A DNA stretch of 64,000 bases. Source: Stratiolaelaps scimitus. Its lineage: Eukaryota > Arthropoda > Arachnida > Mesostigmata > Laelapidae. Made by a program: the position numbers and the translations under genes. Where the stretch lies: positions 4,526,001 to 4,590,000 of the forward strand of contig JABWDB010000001.1 of NCBI GenBank assembly GCA_019614645.1, given 5' to 3'. Below are positions 11,740-22,826 of the stretch, piece by piece. Below the pieces are notes generated by a model that was not told the origin of the DNA, did not search any database, and saw only the letters and a list, made by a program, of their open reading frames with translations. The number at the start of each line of letters is the position of its first letter. Position 1 is the stretch's first letter.

Positions 11740-12299
11740 CTCCCAGGCAATGCTCGGTCTCAGCCCACAAGGATATTCTCGATTACATCACTAATGGAGG
11801 CATTATCTTCTCTAGGGGAACGAGAAAAAAATACATGATACGCTGTCACGTGGACAGTGTTTATATTCCTCATGTTTCAGTTGCTGAATTTGAAGTTGCG
11901 AAAACGGCAGCTTCTCCTCTAGTCAATTATGTAAGGGTCCTGTATCAGATTAGATGATACAGGATGACACTATTCACACCTTTATGCATATCTCCTGGAG
12001 TATTTGCAAGCCTGCGTCTTCAGTTTATTTTACAGACCTTCTCGAAACGACATTTTATTACCCTGCAATCAACCAGTTTCTCTATTCATACGTAGACATA
12101 TTGTCCCGGTTGAGTACCACGTGAAGCTGAGCAGGCCTCGAAATTTTCTGTCGTGATACTGTCGTGAATAGAATCTCTAACCTTCGACAGAAGTTAAAGT
12201 CAATATAATTTGGGCACTCAACTTTTCGGATGTCGCACAGGTACTCTCTTGAAAGGCGTTGCTTCCTCTTATCCATAAAACTCAAAACAGTAAGGGAAA
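11740..12299. other. Unassigned DNA
   Basis: No gene recognised. A frame at about 11865-11925 (IPHVSVAEFEVAKTAASPL) resembles a short translated stretch at 20.84 kb; this is treated under findings. Confidence 0.35.
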
Positions 12300-12425
12300 G
12301 GCAAAGATGTATTTGTCTGTTAAAGGACCTTTAATTTTTGCAATCCTTAAGTTCTATTATATGCCACGTCGCGGAGCACGAACCTGCGGCCTCCGGCCTT
12401 CTACAGCCAGGGCCTTAGCATGAGT
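12300..12425 (-). repeat. SINE family B, near-complete copy with tRNA-like head
   Basis: Read on the minus strand, a tRNA-like head (12425 to about 12366) contains GGCTGTAGAAGGCC, like an anticodon arm, and the B-box-like GCAGGTTCGTGCTCC. It continues into GAACTTAAGGATTGCAAAAA and then GTCCTTTAACAGACAAATAC. The same order is seen at 30258-30365 and, for the body, at 59398-59458. The anticodon-like GTA suggests descent from tRNA-Tyr, which is an inference from the loop only. Confidence 0.75.
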
Positions 12426-13429
12426 CTTCGATTATTGGGACACATGCAGTTTATATGCGGTTCTACAACTCGCAAATAGAATTATTTGACGAGTATGATG
12501 GCTCTGAACGAATAAGGTGTCCCTTCCTCACCACCCCTATTGATCGGTCATCATTTGACCGGTGTGTCGTTGCTCGTGTGTCATTATGCTGGAAACTCAC
12601 AAACCACCGCGGATTTCTTTCTCGGCCTCATTTTTCATAAAGTCAGTAATAACAAACTCAAAGGTCAAAAATTTTTTCAAACGCATATGACCGCCTCGTT
12701 TTTGGTAAAGCCAACTCACACACGCTTTGCAAACACTTATGAACGCCTCCAAGTGTGCTAAGCAAATCGTGCAATCCCCGTACGTTTTATTCGAGCCAAT
12801 TTGCGGGGAATTTGAACCTGACTCCCATAAACAACCTACGTAATGATGGACGACGGCTGTATGGGTGCAAATCGATCGAATCGTCATGTTCGCTGCAACT
12901 GCAATAGATTCGCAGTACTTGAGTTGCGGATATGTCTTCAGGAAATATTACGCTGCCAAATGCCCCATTGTTTTCTTTCTGGCCAGCCTCGCTCAGGAAC
13001 AAAAATGCTGTGATTATAGCGACCATCTCCTCTTCGAAGAGCGACTGGGTTACAGTTCGTGTTTTCAATATCATGAACTGTAACGTTGCTCTGCCATATA
13101 TATATATATATATATATATCGTCTTTTCTTATTCTATGTAATATGCGACATGGTATAGATGTCACAAATAAATAAGTAAGTAAACAAAAAATATTGTCAC
13201 CTCATTTCAAGCTTTGTTCCAGTACAACAAGTACTTAACTGCACACCTTTAAGCTGTACTCATAACAGACACAGATGTACCGTGTAGTGTAGAAAATACC
13301 AAGCTATGTGTGCTTATTCAAATGGGCACTGTCTATAAACTGTATATCTATATCTTTACCGTAGACACTGGTTTTTACCTGTTATTTATAGGATTATCCA
13401 CGAAAGAGTTATTATAGGGGTACACCAGC
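12426..13429. other. Unassigned DNA with (TA)n
   Basis: No gene recognised. A (TA)n array lies at 13096-13119. Open frames of 70-95 codons on both strands at 12.5-13.1 kb overlap each other and show no consistent splice context. Confidence 0.4.
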
Positions 13430-13560
13430 GCACGGGTCGTCCGTCCCCCCAGATTTAGTTAGCCCTCTCTCTTCCCATTCTGCTGTCACCGCTACACCAT
13501 TGGCACGCTGTAAAATCCAGCCAAGTGTGCGCGCACGCACGAGTTCGCCTCCACGATCCT

Positions 13561-13614
13561 ATGGCTCAGTCAGTGTTGTACGTTGACCCAAACGCTGCCA
13601 GTGGTGGTTTGGTA
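13561..13614 (+). CDS. Candidate first coding exon, unknown protein
   Basis: An ATG at 13561 opens an 18-codon frame, MAQSVLYVDPNAASGGLV, ending at a consensus-like donor GTAAGT (13615-13620) in phase 0. A second possible donor, GTGAGG, lies at 13622. Upstream (13430-13560) is CpG-containing, pyrimidine-rich sequence typical of a 5' UTR. The frame stays open past the donor to a TGA at 13675. No family is recognised and downstream exons were not linked with confidence. Confidence 0.38.
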
Positions 13615-14041
13615 GTAAGTAGTGAGGGGCAGACTGTGGCAGGCCGTGCGAATGAGCGGATAGATTGTACAGCTTGAAATAATCATCTAGACCATGAGGC
13701 TACACGGAAGGCGTGATACAGGCTGTTCCGCGCGACACCTGCGCCGCCGACCAGGATAAACTGTGTCGGTGTGTGAAGGGAAGAGAGAGAGATAGCGGGG
13801 TATGTCCATTAACAAAGAATGTGCGATCATCAACGCAACGATTGATAACCTGGGATATTTAGTCGTGATAATATAATAATGTTTCTTTTTAATGGACTCG
13901 TAAACCACAAACATCCGTCCATCCACTCATCTACAATACAATCGCATCCAGCTCAAGCGCAACGTGTCACAGCACATGTACTACGAGCTCAACAGTAACT
14001 TGGCGGCTCCAGTTTTCGGTTTGACGATTACGTCTCTCTCT

Positions 14042-14080
14042 CTATATATGTATATATATATATATCTACATATATATATA
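14042..14080. repeat. Imperfect (TA)n microsatellite
   Basis: TA-rich array with TG and CT interruptions, following TC dinucleotides. Confidence 0.85.
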
Positions 14081-14693
14081 GGGACTGTTAGGGACATCTT
14101 TTAGGGGCTGCTAATGTACACACTCTGGTGGGTTTTTGTCTTGTGAAGCTCAATCTTGACGAAGCTGAGCGGTGACATCAGTGTGTTATCGAGTGTGCGC
14201 CCAGCTGGCAATACTGAGAAGCCTCTTGTCAGTTCGTTATGAAAACAGTCTCTAACCATTCTCCCGGATATCAGCAGACAGTTCGATAGACCTCATCGAT
14301 TGGTGCTTTGAAGCACACGTGAAGGTCAAATCAAAGGTTATGAGTGGCATATAACTGATCACAACAGCTGAAAACGGCTTACAACTGCTGCCAGGTCGAA
14401 CGTTTATGGAAGCCAACGTCATACAATTGAATACTAATTAACCGAACAGGAACGGCAGGGGATACGCCTGCAGATTACAGTGATAGCCGTGTGTGTATTG
14501 CTCATTGAGACCGACAACTGGTGTGTGTCTCCCTTTCTAATATTTTAGAGTATGCGCGTTTAAATTGTTTGCTACGGCAAAGACAGGGAATTTAAATCTG
14601 TGTTTTATATACCTCCCGCCTGTCCGATCCTTGTGATCGATCGAACTGTGCTGAGTCAATTGAGTCGTTCCAGCAGCCAATCTTCTTTGCCTA

Positions 14694-15011
14694 ATGGCTT
14701 TATGGCAAATGACGTATTACCTCGAAATCCTGATCGATATTGTCACCGCCTTGACAATGCGAACAGCTAAGGAGCGCGTGCTGACAAAACTGAGAACAGT
14801 AGGGAAAATAGTTTGGAAAATTATTGATTGTTGCCTATCGGCAGTTGTCAGCGGACGAGGATTGCGTGCATGTTTTGGAGATAGACCTCGGGTACTTGTT
14901 AGAAGTGAACCACGTTCAATCTCTGCGTGGATTCAGTGGAACAACATCGTTGAGCTAGAGAAATTCAAGTATCTGCGTACAACTTGGGTTAACGGCATGA
15001 TGTGGCAGTAG
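14694..15011 (+). pseudogene. Non-LTR reverse transcriptase fragment (palm-thumb region)
   Basis: An open frame of 105 codons. Its second half reads GLRACFGDRPRVLVRSEPR and then NNIVELEKFKYLRTTWVNG. In LINE reverse transcriptases of the RTE type, a Gly-Leu-x-x-Asn-x-x-Lys-Thr-Lys block is followed about 25 residues later by an aliphatic-Glu-x-x-x-x-Phe-Lys-Tyr-Leu-Gly block. Here the conserved Lys and Gly positions are substituted, and the YADD box expected upstream is only a degenerate YYLEILIDIV. The piece is therefore a mutated remnant. It does not overlap the RT scrap at 8.3 kb in domain coverage, so the two could be from related elements. Confidence 0.45.
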
Positions 15012-15196
15012 CTGAGTTGGATTAGCATAGTTATATTTCGGGCGGGATCTCGTCGTCTTCTATCTCACCGCCCCATCCATTGAAAAGCAAGCAACGATAA
15101 CTAGTCTCGAGGACTTCCTGAATGGATATGTATCCTTCCTGCACTAGTCACGAGAATATATATATATATGTATATATAATATACATATATACATAT

Positions 15197-15253
15197 AGGT
15201 TATGTATTATTCATTATATATATATACTATATATAATGAATAATACATAACCT
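15197..15253. repeat. Near-perfect AT-rich palindrome
   Basis: The arm at 15197-15220 (starting AGGTTATGTATTATTCATTA) is the exact reverse complement of 15230-15253, around a 9-bp AT centre. It lies inside a larger TA-rich tract (about 15155-15235). It could form a cruciform or a hairpin transcript. Confidence 0.9.
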
Positions 15254-15547
15254 TTCTCTAATATAACGATAGTACTATTGATAAGGAAATCACATATATA
15301 TTATGAAACTTGATTTCTTTTAGCAGGGAGCCTGCTGTCGATGTAGAACGTTCTCCATCTAATTTTTCGTGAGGGCAGGTACAGGTTCATCCTGAGGTGT
15401 ACAGTGACTTTAATATTCAATGGCGTGAATATTTTTTTTAAACGAGCGGTGTTATTTTCGCATCTTTCTCGCTTATGGTTGTTAGATCAAGTACTGTACA
15501 TGTGTCGTTTAACCTAACCCGCTGTGGAGGTTATTCGGACGTAAACA

Positions 15548-15748
15548 ATGAAAAATCCGAATCAGCATCAAACCAAACGCACAGAAGGCGACTCGGTGCA
15601 AAGCTCAATCCAGTTCAACGAGACGGGGCCTATTATGTCAATCCTGCCTTTTGTTAATCATGAGTTGTACGTTGCAAATGTCCACAACAGTATGTCGGTA
15701 CAATTAACGTCATTACATCCAATCGGTGAACACGAGAACTGCGGTGAG
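15548..15748 (+). CDS. Candidate coding exon 1, unknown protein
   Basis: An ATG at 15548 in a favourable context (AACAATGA) opens 67 codons, ending at GAG followed by GTAATT (15749) in phase 0. The predicted start is MKNPNQHQTKRTEGDSVQSS: hydrophilic, then a mixed region with His and Cys. A phase-0 acceptor at 16150 would join it to a 35-residue tail. An overlapping frame from 15475 to 15657 is also open, so the reading frame is not certain. No family is recognised. Confidence 0.33.
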
Positions 15749-16150
15749 GTAATTGGATTACTGTACTGTTCCAGTAGGACAGACTCGTTGGTGCTCATGC
15801 CCGGACCCCAGCAACGCGATACGCCAAGCAACTGCGCAGCGGTTCTACTTTCGAAACATATTTAGCTTACGTTGGCTGTGTTCTTTTTTTTTTCGATATG
15901 GGGAATTACGGGAATGCGTGATCCGTATAGGTGTTGGGTGAGCTGTTTTACTTACGGTTCAGCTTATGCTGCCCATGATAACCAAACCTGATTCAGCATT
16001 GTTCAAGCCATACGGCAAGTCGTTCGTCATGGGCCCAGATCCTCTGGTCATTCTAATACACTTATGCGTAGATATATTTGGGGAAATTGTACAAACAATC
16101 TTCTCAAAATATATTATATCTGTCCTGCATCGATGAGATCAACATTGCAG

Positions 16151-16258
16151 TGTTCCACGCAAGAAAACATTCAGCCTGTGGGCCCTATGATCGCAGATAC
16201 ACTCGTGGTGCATCCCACCATTAAAGCAGTGGCAGGCGATGGTAGAAGCATTCAATGA
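16151..16258 (+). CDS. Candidate terminal exon paired with 15548-15748
   Basis: After ATTGCAG (16144-16150) a frame is open for 35 codons from CSTQENIQPVGPMIADTLVV to TGA at 16256. The phase (0) agrees with the donor at 15749, which would give an intron of about 400 nt. The polypyrimidine tract is weak. It would complete a protein of about 102 residues with no recognised domain. Confidence 0.27.
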   Translation, partial: CSTQENIQPVGPMIADTLVVHPTIKAVAGDGRSIQ

Positions 16259-19111
16259 CAAGTTCCGTTGTGGCGGCCGATCAAAATATCTGTTCAACAC
16301 GAAATCATGATTCGGTATGCATTGTCCGATGTTGATCACCTAGCGTCGCAGAGTTCAATAGGTTGGATAGTGAGGTACGACACATCTGTGCAGATCTCGA
16401 CCACGCGTCAATTCAATCGTTTGCACTTTGCTGTAGCTTGACCTTATCTATAATATGCACAGCAAGAATGTGCCCACTACGCACCTTGGTTTACGTTTAT
16501 GAAAATTAAACGGATTCTATTCTTATATATCATAATACTATTAATATATGTTTCAAATCGACTGTGGCAACAATTGCCTAAACTTCTGTAACATCTCTAT
16601 TGCTGCCTTATCCTATTTGATGGTAGGTACAGATGCGGTAGTTTTACCTTTTATCAATAATGTTAGTGTTGACATTGACTAGATGGGCATTTGCCCGTAA
16701 TAGTAATCATCATACTATGCGGAGAGCAGGCCAGTCGGCTGTAGGAGGGTGGCGTGTTAAAAAGTTGCATTGTGAACAGATCAGATTAAGGCAGCTTAGA
16801 AGCAAGTGGTGTCGGAATGGCAAATGCAGTAGCTAAACGGGAATGACTATGCTAGTCGGTTGATTCATTTGAACGTGACTGGCATTGATAATCAGCGTGT
16901 TGACACAACGACGACGAATAGCACGCGGCGTCGTTCAATGTTTGCCAGATGGGCTATCATTTTGAGCAAGTCACGAGCCCCTCTACTGTTAGTAATATAC
17001 ATATATATATACATATAGATATTTTCAATTGATCGCCGATACGATATGAAATGAGTGGACTTCTGGGGGACTCGGTAGTTGTGGTGGCGTTGTAAATTCG
17101 TTGACATTTGATAACGGTTATTTGGATAACCGCTCGTTAAAAGTAGGTACGCGGAGTGGCGTATAGGTAGGTCACAGAATATTTGTATTGGCTAACATCG
17201 GTGATATTGGCCGCCGATTTAGTCACGTGTGCCCATCACGCACAGTTCTTGGTTCGAGGCGAGTGCCGCTAACCTCAGTGGCTTCAGACGACGAAGTCAC
17301 TGTGTAATCAGGCGGTTTCGGGTTGTCGGGAAGAGTTGCCTTCGGAGTGACTATAACACAATTGGAGACGGGTGGGAAACGGGCGGAGGTAGTGAAAAAG
17401 TGTGAAAAAGTGAAAAAGTTTCTGTCTAAATATGTAGCTGGCATTGGCGAGCGATATCTTTGGCAACGACCAGTGGCAGACGAGAGGATTGGTTTTTATT
17501 CACGAAGCATATACATAGCTCTTGGAGAGCGATTGTTTGCGCAAAGCTTTGTTCCAGTTTCACCCAGCAGTCATAACCGCAAAGGGGAGTGAGAATAGAC
17601 TAAGAGTAAGGTAGATCTTTATCGTCGTGAGAGAAGTTCCGGAGGGGTAGGAGCTTTGAGCGGATTTGCTGGGAGCGAATTTCGTGCGCTGGAGATAGGA
17701 TTTTGAATGAAAGCGAAGACAGGAAGATGAGGTGAGAGCGAGCTCTAGTCCAGATCAGCGTTCGAGGTGGGATTGTCGGCGCGCGATAACGATGTCGAAT
17801 ATTCGGTTAGAGTGGAATAAAACAAGTGAGAGTGGTCCCAGTGATGGCTAAGGAGGCTCGCACTACCAAGGGACATAGCTTGGATGCATAGACCAGTACT
17901 GGGTGTATATATCCCAGGTCACAGGTTGAAATCCTTTGGTGAGGTATGCATTTTCCGCACGATATTTCTCGATAAGTATCCAGAAATGTCTGATGGAAGA
18001 TTTGGGCTAGGGACCGAATGCAAACGAAAGTCCATAACGTTGTTAGCAATCGTGAAGACACGCTGCGGGTGACCCTGTCTGGAGCTGTGGTGGATGGTCG
18101 GAAAAAAATGAGTGTTGTAGAATAGGATCTCAGTGTGAAGAACGCTTGTTTCGGGCGACTGGCTGAATGTTTGAGTTTTGTTATCAAGGAATATTTATGT
18201 AATCTTAAAGTCTACCTACGCATTCATTGTGTTGCTGAATTTCCGTGACAAACTCATGAATGGCAAATGAGGATTTCCCGCTGGAGAAATGTGAGCCGAC
18301 TGTTGAAACTCTCAAGCAGTCTTGGAAAATATAATCGCTAAGGCTCCGCGTGAAATAACACCGAGAGAAAATATACTCCAACGGTATTCATTAATATATC
18401 CATGATAGTTTGTGAATATGACACGGGGCTCCCGCCGTTTTTAAGTACTATACGATTATACGCAAATGTGCTTATCACGTTTGAGATTATCAAGTTTGTA
18501 CACCTAATCGCATTTACGTTAAGCATTTACATTAACCGTCCCCCCCCATGCCGTTTGTTGCATAAGCATTCTTACGAGGCGTTCTATGACCTTCGATAAT
18601 TATGCATACTGTGTATCACTAAAATAGCCCAGAGGCCAGAAATGCTTACCCTTATGCCAACCACTATATTATTATAATTGGCAGACCTCCGAGTAATCTG
18701 TCGGTATTTAGGCAGAAAATTCCCAGCACATTGGCTCTGTTTATTACACAGAGAAGAGTAATGGCGATATTTTTTATTTCAATACCGTAGGCGGTTCGGC
18801 ATGGGTGACGAACCGTGCAATCTTGAATGTGTCTGCATCTCATGGTTGCTAAAGATACGCTATATGCTGTAGAGGTCGCAAAGGCCTGCGGGGGCATCGG
18901 GAAGTATCATCAGCAGCGCTGGTTTCAGCTGAGAACGCCTGAACTGGCGGCTGGGGGTCCTTGTCGTTGTTCTTTGTACGTCCACCGTCCCATGCGTCAC
19001 ATCCGATAGATGTGATGCATTATTCAGATATATTATCTAGCGAATTATTCAGATTGATCGGGTGTACCACTCGTTGCTGTCGTACCTACTTGATAGTAGC
19101 GCCGGGCCAGC
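16259..19111. other. Unassigned DNA
   Basis: No recognised genes. A TA-rich patch occurs at about 16995-17020. A B-box-like GGTTCGAG lies at 17253, without other SINE features. An 89-codon open frame at 17323-17592 has repetitive Lys/Val codons from a GAAAAAGTG repeat and is not trusted. Confidence 0.35.
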
Positions 19112-19157
19112 GGCGGAGCCAACGATACACGTTCGATCCTGTGTCGTGGGCTCCGCC
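19112..19157. repeat. GC-rich hairpin enclosing a T-arm-like loop
   Basis: GGCGGAGCC (19112-19120) pairs with GGCTCCGCC (19149-19157). Inside, ACGATACA (19122-19129) pairs with TGTGTCGT (19140-19147) with one G-T wobble and one mismatch at the junction. The loop is CGTTCGATCC, which resembles a tRNA T-arm or B box. Confidence 0.75.
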
Positions 19158-20594
19158 CTACTTGACTTTCGCCTCTTTCACCTACGCGCACTTCCAGAAT
19201 AGAGCAGGGTTATTTACATCATATCTGTGTCGGTTCATAGCCTCAGCTCATTCCTGACGCGCATCACGCCTGTGGTTTTAGAATAAGGCAAGTGGTTCAG
19301 AGATAGACGCGGCAGTATCTAAGATGCTTGCTAAGAGCGTCCTATTGTCTTCGCTACAAACGATAGGTTGAGCCACGAGTGGAACTTTAAATCATTGTTA
19401 CTGCCAGCTTTCGAGGCATTATAGCAGGGTCGCTTTTGGTAAAACGATGGCCACAGAGAATATGCGTGTCGCATTAAATTGTTAAAGGACTATCGTTTTG
19501 TTGTTTGCTACTGGGATTCGATTGTATATTGTAGTTCTCTACAACTCAAACTTTCTCGCTGGACGAACTAGCATTTGGTTGAACGAGAGCGACCTCTGCG
19601 CAGTGTTACCTTTATGCCGATTTACAGACATTTTGGATATAGGGCCACAATGGAAACTTTTTTTGACGAGCACACCTGAAAGAGTTGCTATGAGTTTTGA
19701 AATACCCTGTGTATTTTTACCCGTAACAATATAATAATTCAGGCATAAAAATTGCCTCTAGAATTCATATATGCGCTTGTAGAGCGGGCGTCTAACACTC
19801 GACCCCTAACTACAATGCGGTTATAACCGCCATTATCATCAGTGGTATTTGTAGATTCCTAGTCAGCCTTTGACACTGGATGTGGCCGAGTTGTGCTGGG
19901 AAAATTAGCTCTACTGGCGTTACTGGTCAGGGCATCGTGCATCCTTTCGTTTATGCTGCAGGCAAATCCCATATCGCTCGTGGATGGCCTAAGTAACCGG
20001 CAGCCTTTCGTGCAAACAGCAGGATTTGCTCGGCGACCCAGGAGTCCACTTTCCCTCACGATGCTCCATGGTGCAGGTAACCTAGCGTAACAAGCACTGA
20101 AAACACGAAGGATACACCGAGGATGCCGGGTTAAAACTGCATGAGAGAGCTATTCCAGAGAAGGACACCACTGTTGTTAGAGAGGAAACTCGCTCTCTCC
20201 CCCTCCAACGGAATGTCCTTGCAGCCTAATCTCTACCTACAGGATTCTACTCTGACGGATATACCACGAATCAGAGACGGAACGTGTCTGTGTGTATGTC
20301 GTTTCCATGGCCATCAGTACCATCAAACAAAAATAATTGACGACTTCGTTTACGAAACTAAGAAAGCTTATTAGTTCAACATTCAACACGTATATAGGCG
20401 TTGACGACCACACCTCGCACCAATGCTTGAGATGTCCATAGCTGTACATAGTAAATACAATTTCTAGTTTCCGTCAAATAGGCCCAGATTCGACTCAGCA
20501 CCACTCGCCCAGTTAGACCAACGCGACGCATCTAGCCTGTACATAGTGCGGATTTTATATATGTGGCTTTACTCTAGTGCGGGCTTATGATAGT
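19158..20594. other. Unassigned DNA
   Basis: No recognised genes. An acceptor-like tract ending CTACAG near 20241 precedes a 44-codon open frame to TAG at 20372. This is too little to call. Confidence 0.35.
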
Positions 20595-20655
20595 GGCTTT
20601 ACTAGCAGCAGTACAGTGGACGTTAAATGCTGGCTGTGGATCAGCTGAGGAAAAT
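20595..20655 (+). repeat. SINE family A, 3' fragment
   Basis: AGTGGACGTTAAATGCTGGC (20617-20636) followed by TGTGGATCAGCTGAGG aligns with the 3' part of family A copies at 22.3, 26.5 and 42.3 kb. The 3' stem is partly degraded here. Confidence 0.75.
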
Positions 20656-22223
20656 GTATTTATTTATTTTAGTGGCTTTACTAGAAAACAATTCACCCCC
20701 TTTACTTCGCCGCGATCCAGTTTCTTGTTGTGGTCATTTCATTGTATTGCGCATCCTCTGCTGATCAGCCGCGGATTGCACGTCTTCATCAACGTCACAA
20801 CGTTAATTTGCTGTAATTTTTCATTTTCGTTTTTGCCTCATGCATCCGTTGCTGAGGCTGCCTCCCCCTTGTTAATGAACTGTGTTTCACGCTAAACAAC
20901 ACACGGTACAGTTACGATCAAGGGGACTGGCGGCGGTTCCGTCGATCACCTGATTATCACTCGTCGTTGTTATTTTTATCTTCCTTCGGCTGCGCAGCAC
21001 ACCGTCTTGGCGAATCTTAGCTGTTAGAAAGTGAACGCTGTGAAAAGTGCATGCTGAGTCTACCGCTATAGCAAAGGGTGGTTTTCAATGCTGCTTAATA
21101 AATGTACACTCGAATAAAGCCAAACAATAATAAAGACTTGTAAATCAAGCCAGACGAAATAACGTAGCAATTTTCCGACATTCATTGAAAATTTTGCATG
21201 TCGGAAACCAACGTATCCATGGACTCGAGCATGTGCAGACTAGTTGACAGTGTACAGAATTCAGCTGTCTGACGGGGTGAGTCCATCAAATCATTGACTT
21301 TGAAGCTGTTTAATTTTGATTCGTTTTGTATTCCTGCCATTAGTATACCACAACGACCCGTGGGAGCATTGGGTTGTATTGTTGCAACTCTGACGCGTGG
21401 CTGGAACGTGTAAAGTTGGAACGGTCAAAAGTTCGAGAAAAATAATTTGTAGATAACATTCATAACTACCTCTCCTCTAAAAAATCGCTAAATAGGGACC
21501 AATATCATTAGGCTTTCCGAAGGTGAAACAAAATACTGAAGCTAAACTGGCTGAGTGTATACTACATGTGGGTGAATGTACAGTTATTGTTTCATTTTAT
21601 CCTTTCTCTCTCTTTCTCTGTTGTGTACATTTTCAATGTTTATACCTCAAATTTGCGCCGACGGTGTTTTACTCCAATTGAAGTTTTGACTGCGAGAGCT
21701 TGGGCTGTTAGCATTCACAGTTCCTGAGATGGTGCTCAACTCAGATTATATCTTACCCTAGGTGACATGTTCTTACTCCATGTGAAAGCTAGATGGTTGT
21801 AAGTGGTTCGTGTAAATTTATAGTGTGTTTTGATCTGAAAGATAACCGGAGTGTTACTCGTGCCCTGTTGTACATGTTTTACTATTATTTTTACGAGAAC
21901 TTAAGCATTGTAGAACTGCAGTTCCGTCAATGAATGTCACTGAGTGAATAAATGAACCGAGATTTCCGCCACGTACCAAAATGCTAAGATCGATTTTGAA
22001 TGTGCCGATTTCGATTTTTCGAAACTCTTGACCGTGTCAGTCATAAACTGCTGATCTCTGAGCTTCGAAATTTTAACATTGATACAAAATTGATTAGTTG
22101 GATCCGCAGTTAGCATGGTTAGGACTTTCTGTGTTAAGCTTAACAACACACACCACTCATATGAACCACGTCAGTCGGAGATCCCCAGGGCGATTGACCT
22201 GTAAAGACCGGTGGCGTGGTGCA
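20656..22223. other. Unassigned DNA
   Basis: No recognised genes, apart from the family B body fragment at 21893-21960. A translated stretch at about 20834-20893 (LPHASVAEAASPLL) resembles one at 11.9 kb. Confidence 0.35.
21893..21960 (+). repeat. SINE family B, body fragment
   Basis: GAGAACTTAAGCATTGTAGA and the following GCAGTTCCGTCAATGAATG match the part just after the tRNA-like head at 30258-30365. The head itself is not visible. Confidence 0.65.
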
Positions 22224-22224
22224 T

Positions 22225-22385
22225 TCGTGTCCCCCTTGCAACCGCAGGACACGTAGGTGCACGGGTTCTGTCCCCGCCGTTATACCTTTCATTGAGGGTC
22301 CGTCATACAAAGCAATGCAAGCGTAATATCGTGGACGTTCAAATATTGGCTGAGGATCAGCCTGAAACCATTAGGGCTCCTGCAT
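22225..22385 (+). repeat. SINE family A copy with B-box-like head
   Basis: In order: GTAGGTGCACGGGTTCTGTC (B-box-like, 22252-22271), GGGTCCGTCATACAAAGCAA (about 22297-22316), GTGGACGTTCAAATATTGGC (22331-22350), and the stem-loop GGCTGA-GGA-TCAGCC (22348-22362), then CTGAAACC. The same block order appears at 23555-23680 and 49370-49510 and, reversed, at 27745-27885. The head suggests RNA polymerase III origin. Confidence 0.78.
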
Positions 22386-22597
22386 TGGGTCCTGCTGCTC
22401 TGTATATTTGTCAAAAAGGCTACTTTCTATGTTGCCCTCTATAAATGTTAAGTACCTTTGCTGCCCGGCTGTCTAGAGACCATACCTAAAAACATATCCA
22501 TTGCCAATTTCTTAACCGTTAAATCAGCCTTAGACCAAACTGACGTCAGTTGCCGTTTCTAGTTCGTTGGTGCTTCCGCGGCCCAAATGCTTCATCC

Positions 22598-22642
22598 TGT
22601 CGCATAGGGGAACAGCTGAGGGTCAGCTGGAAAAAAAAAATG
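22598..22642 (+). repeat. Retroposon family C, 3' end with poly-A
   Basis: CCTGTCGCATAGGGGAACAG, then the stem-loop CAGCTGA-GGG-TCAGCTG (22613-22629), then ten A residues. It matches, in reverse orientation, the copies at 28546-28640 and 57125-57215. The poly-A gives the element's 3' end. Confidence 0.75.
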
Positions 22643-22826
22643 CTTCATTCTGGTAAAAGTCGTTCACCATCACAGTGGGCCTTCATGGAGGCGCGTATTT
22701 TTAGCGTCTTTTTTGACCTTCCACCGACGGAAGATCTACATACAGCATACATTCTATATGTAGCTTAGCGCTCGTATATGAATGAGACAATACTGATTCC
22801 GCCACTCAGCCTTGTCCACTGCAACA

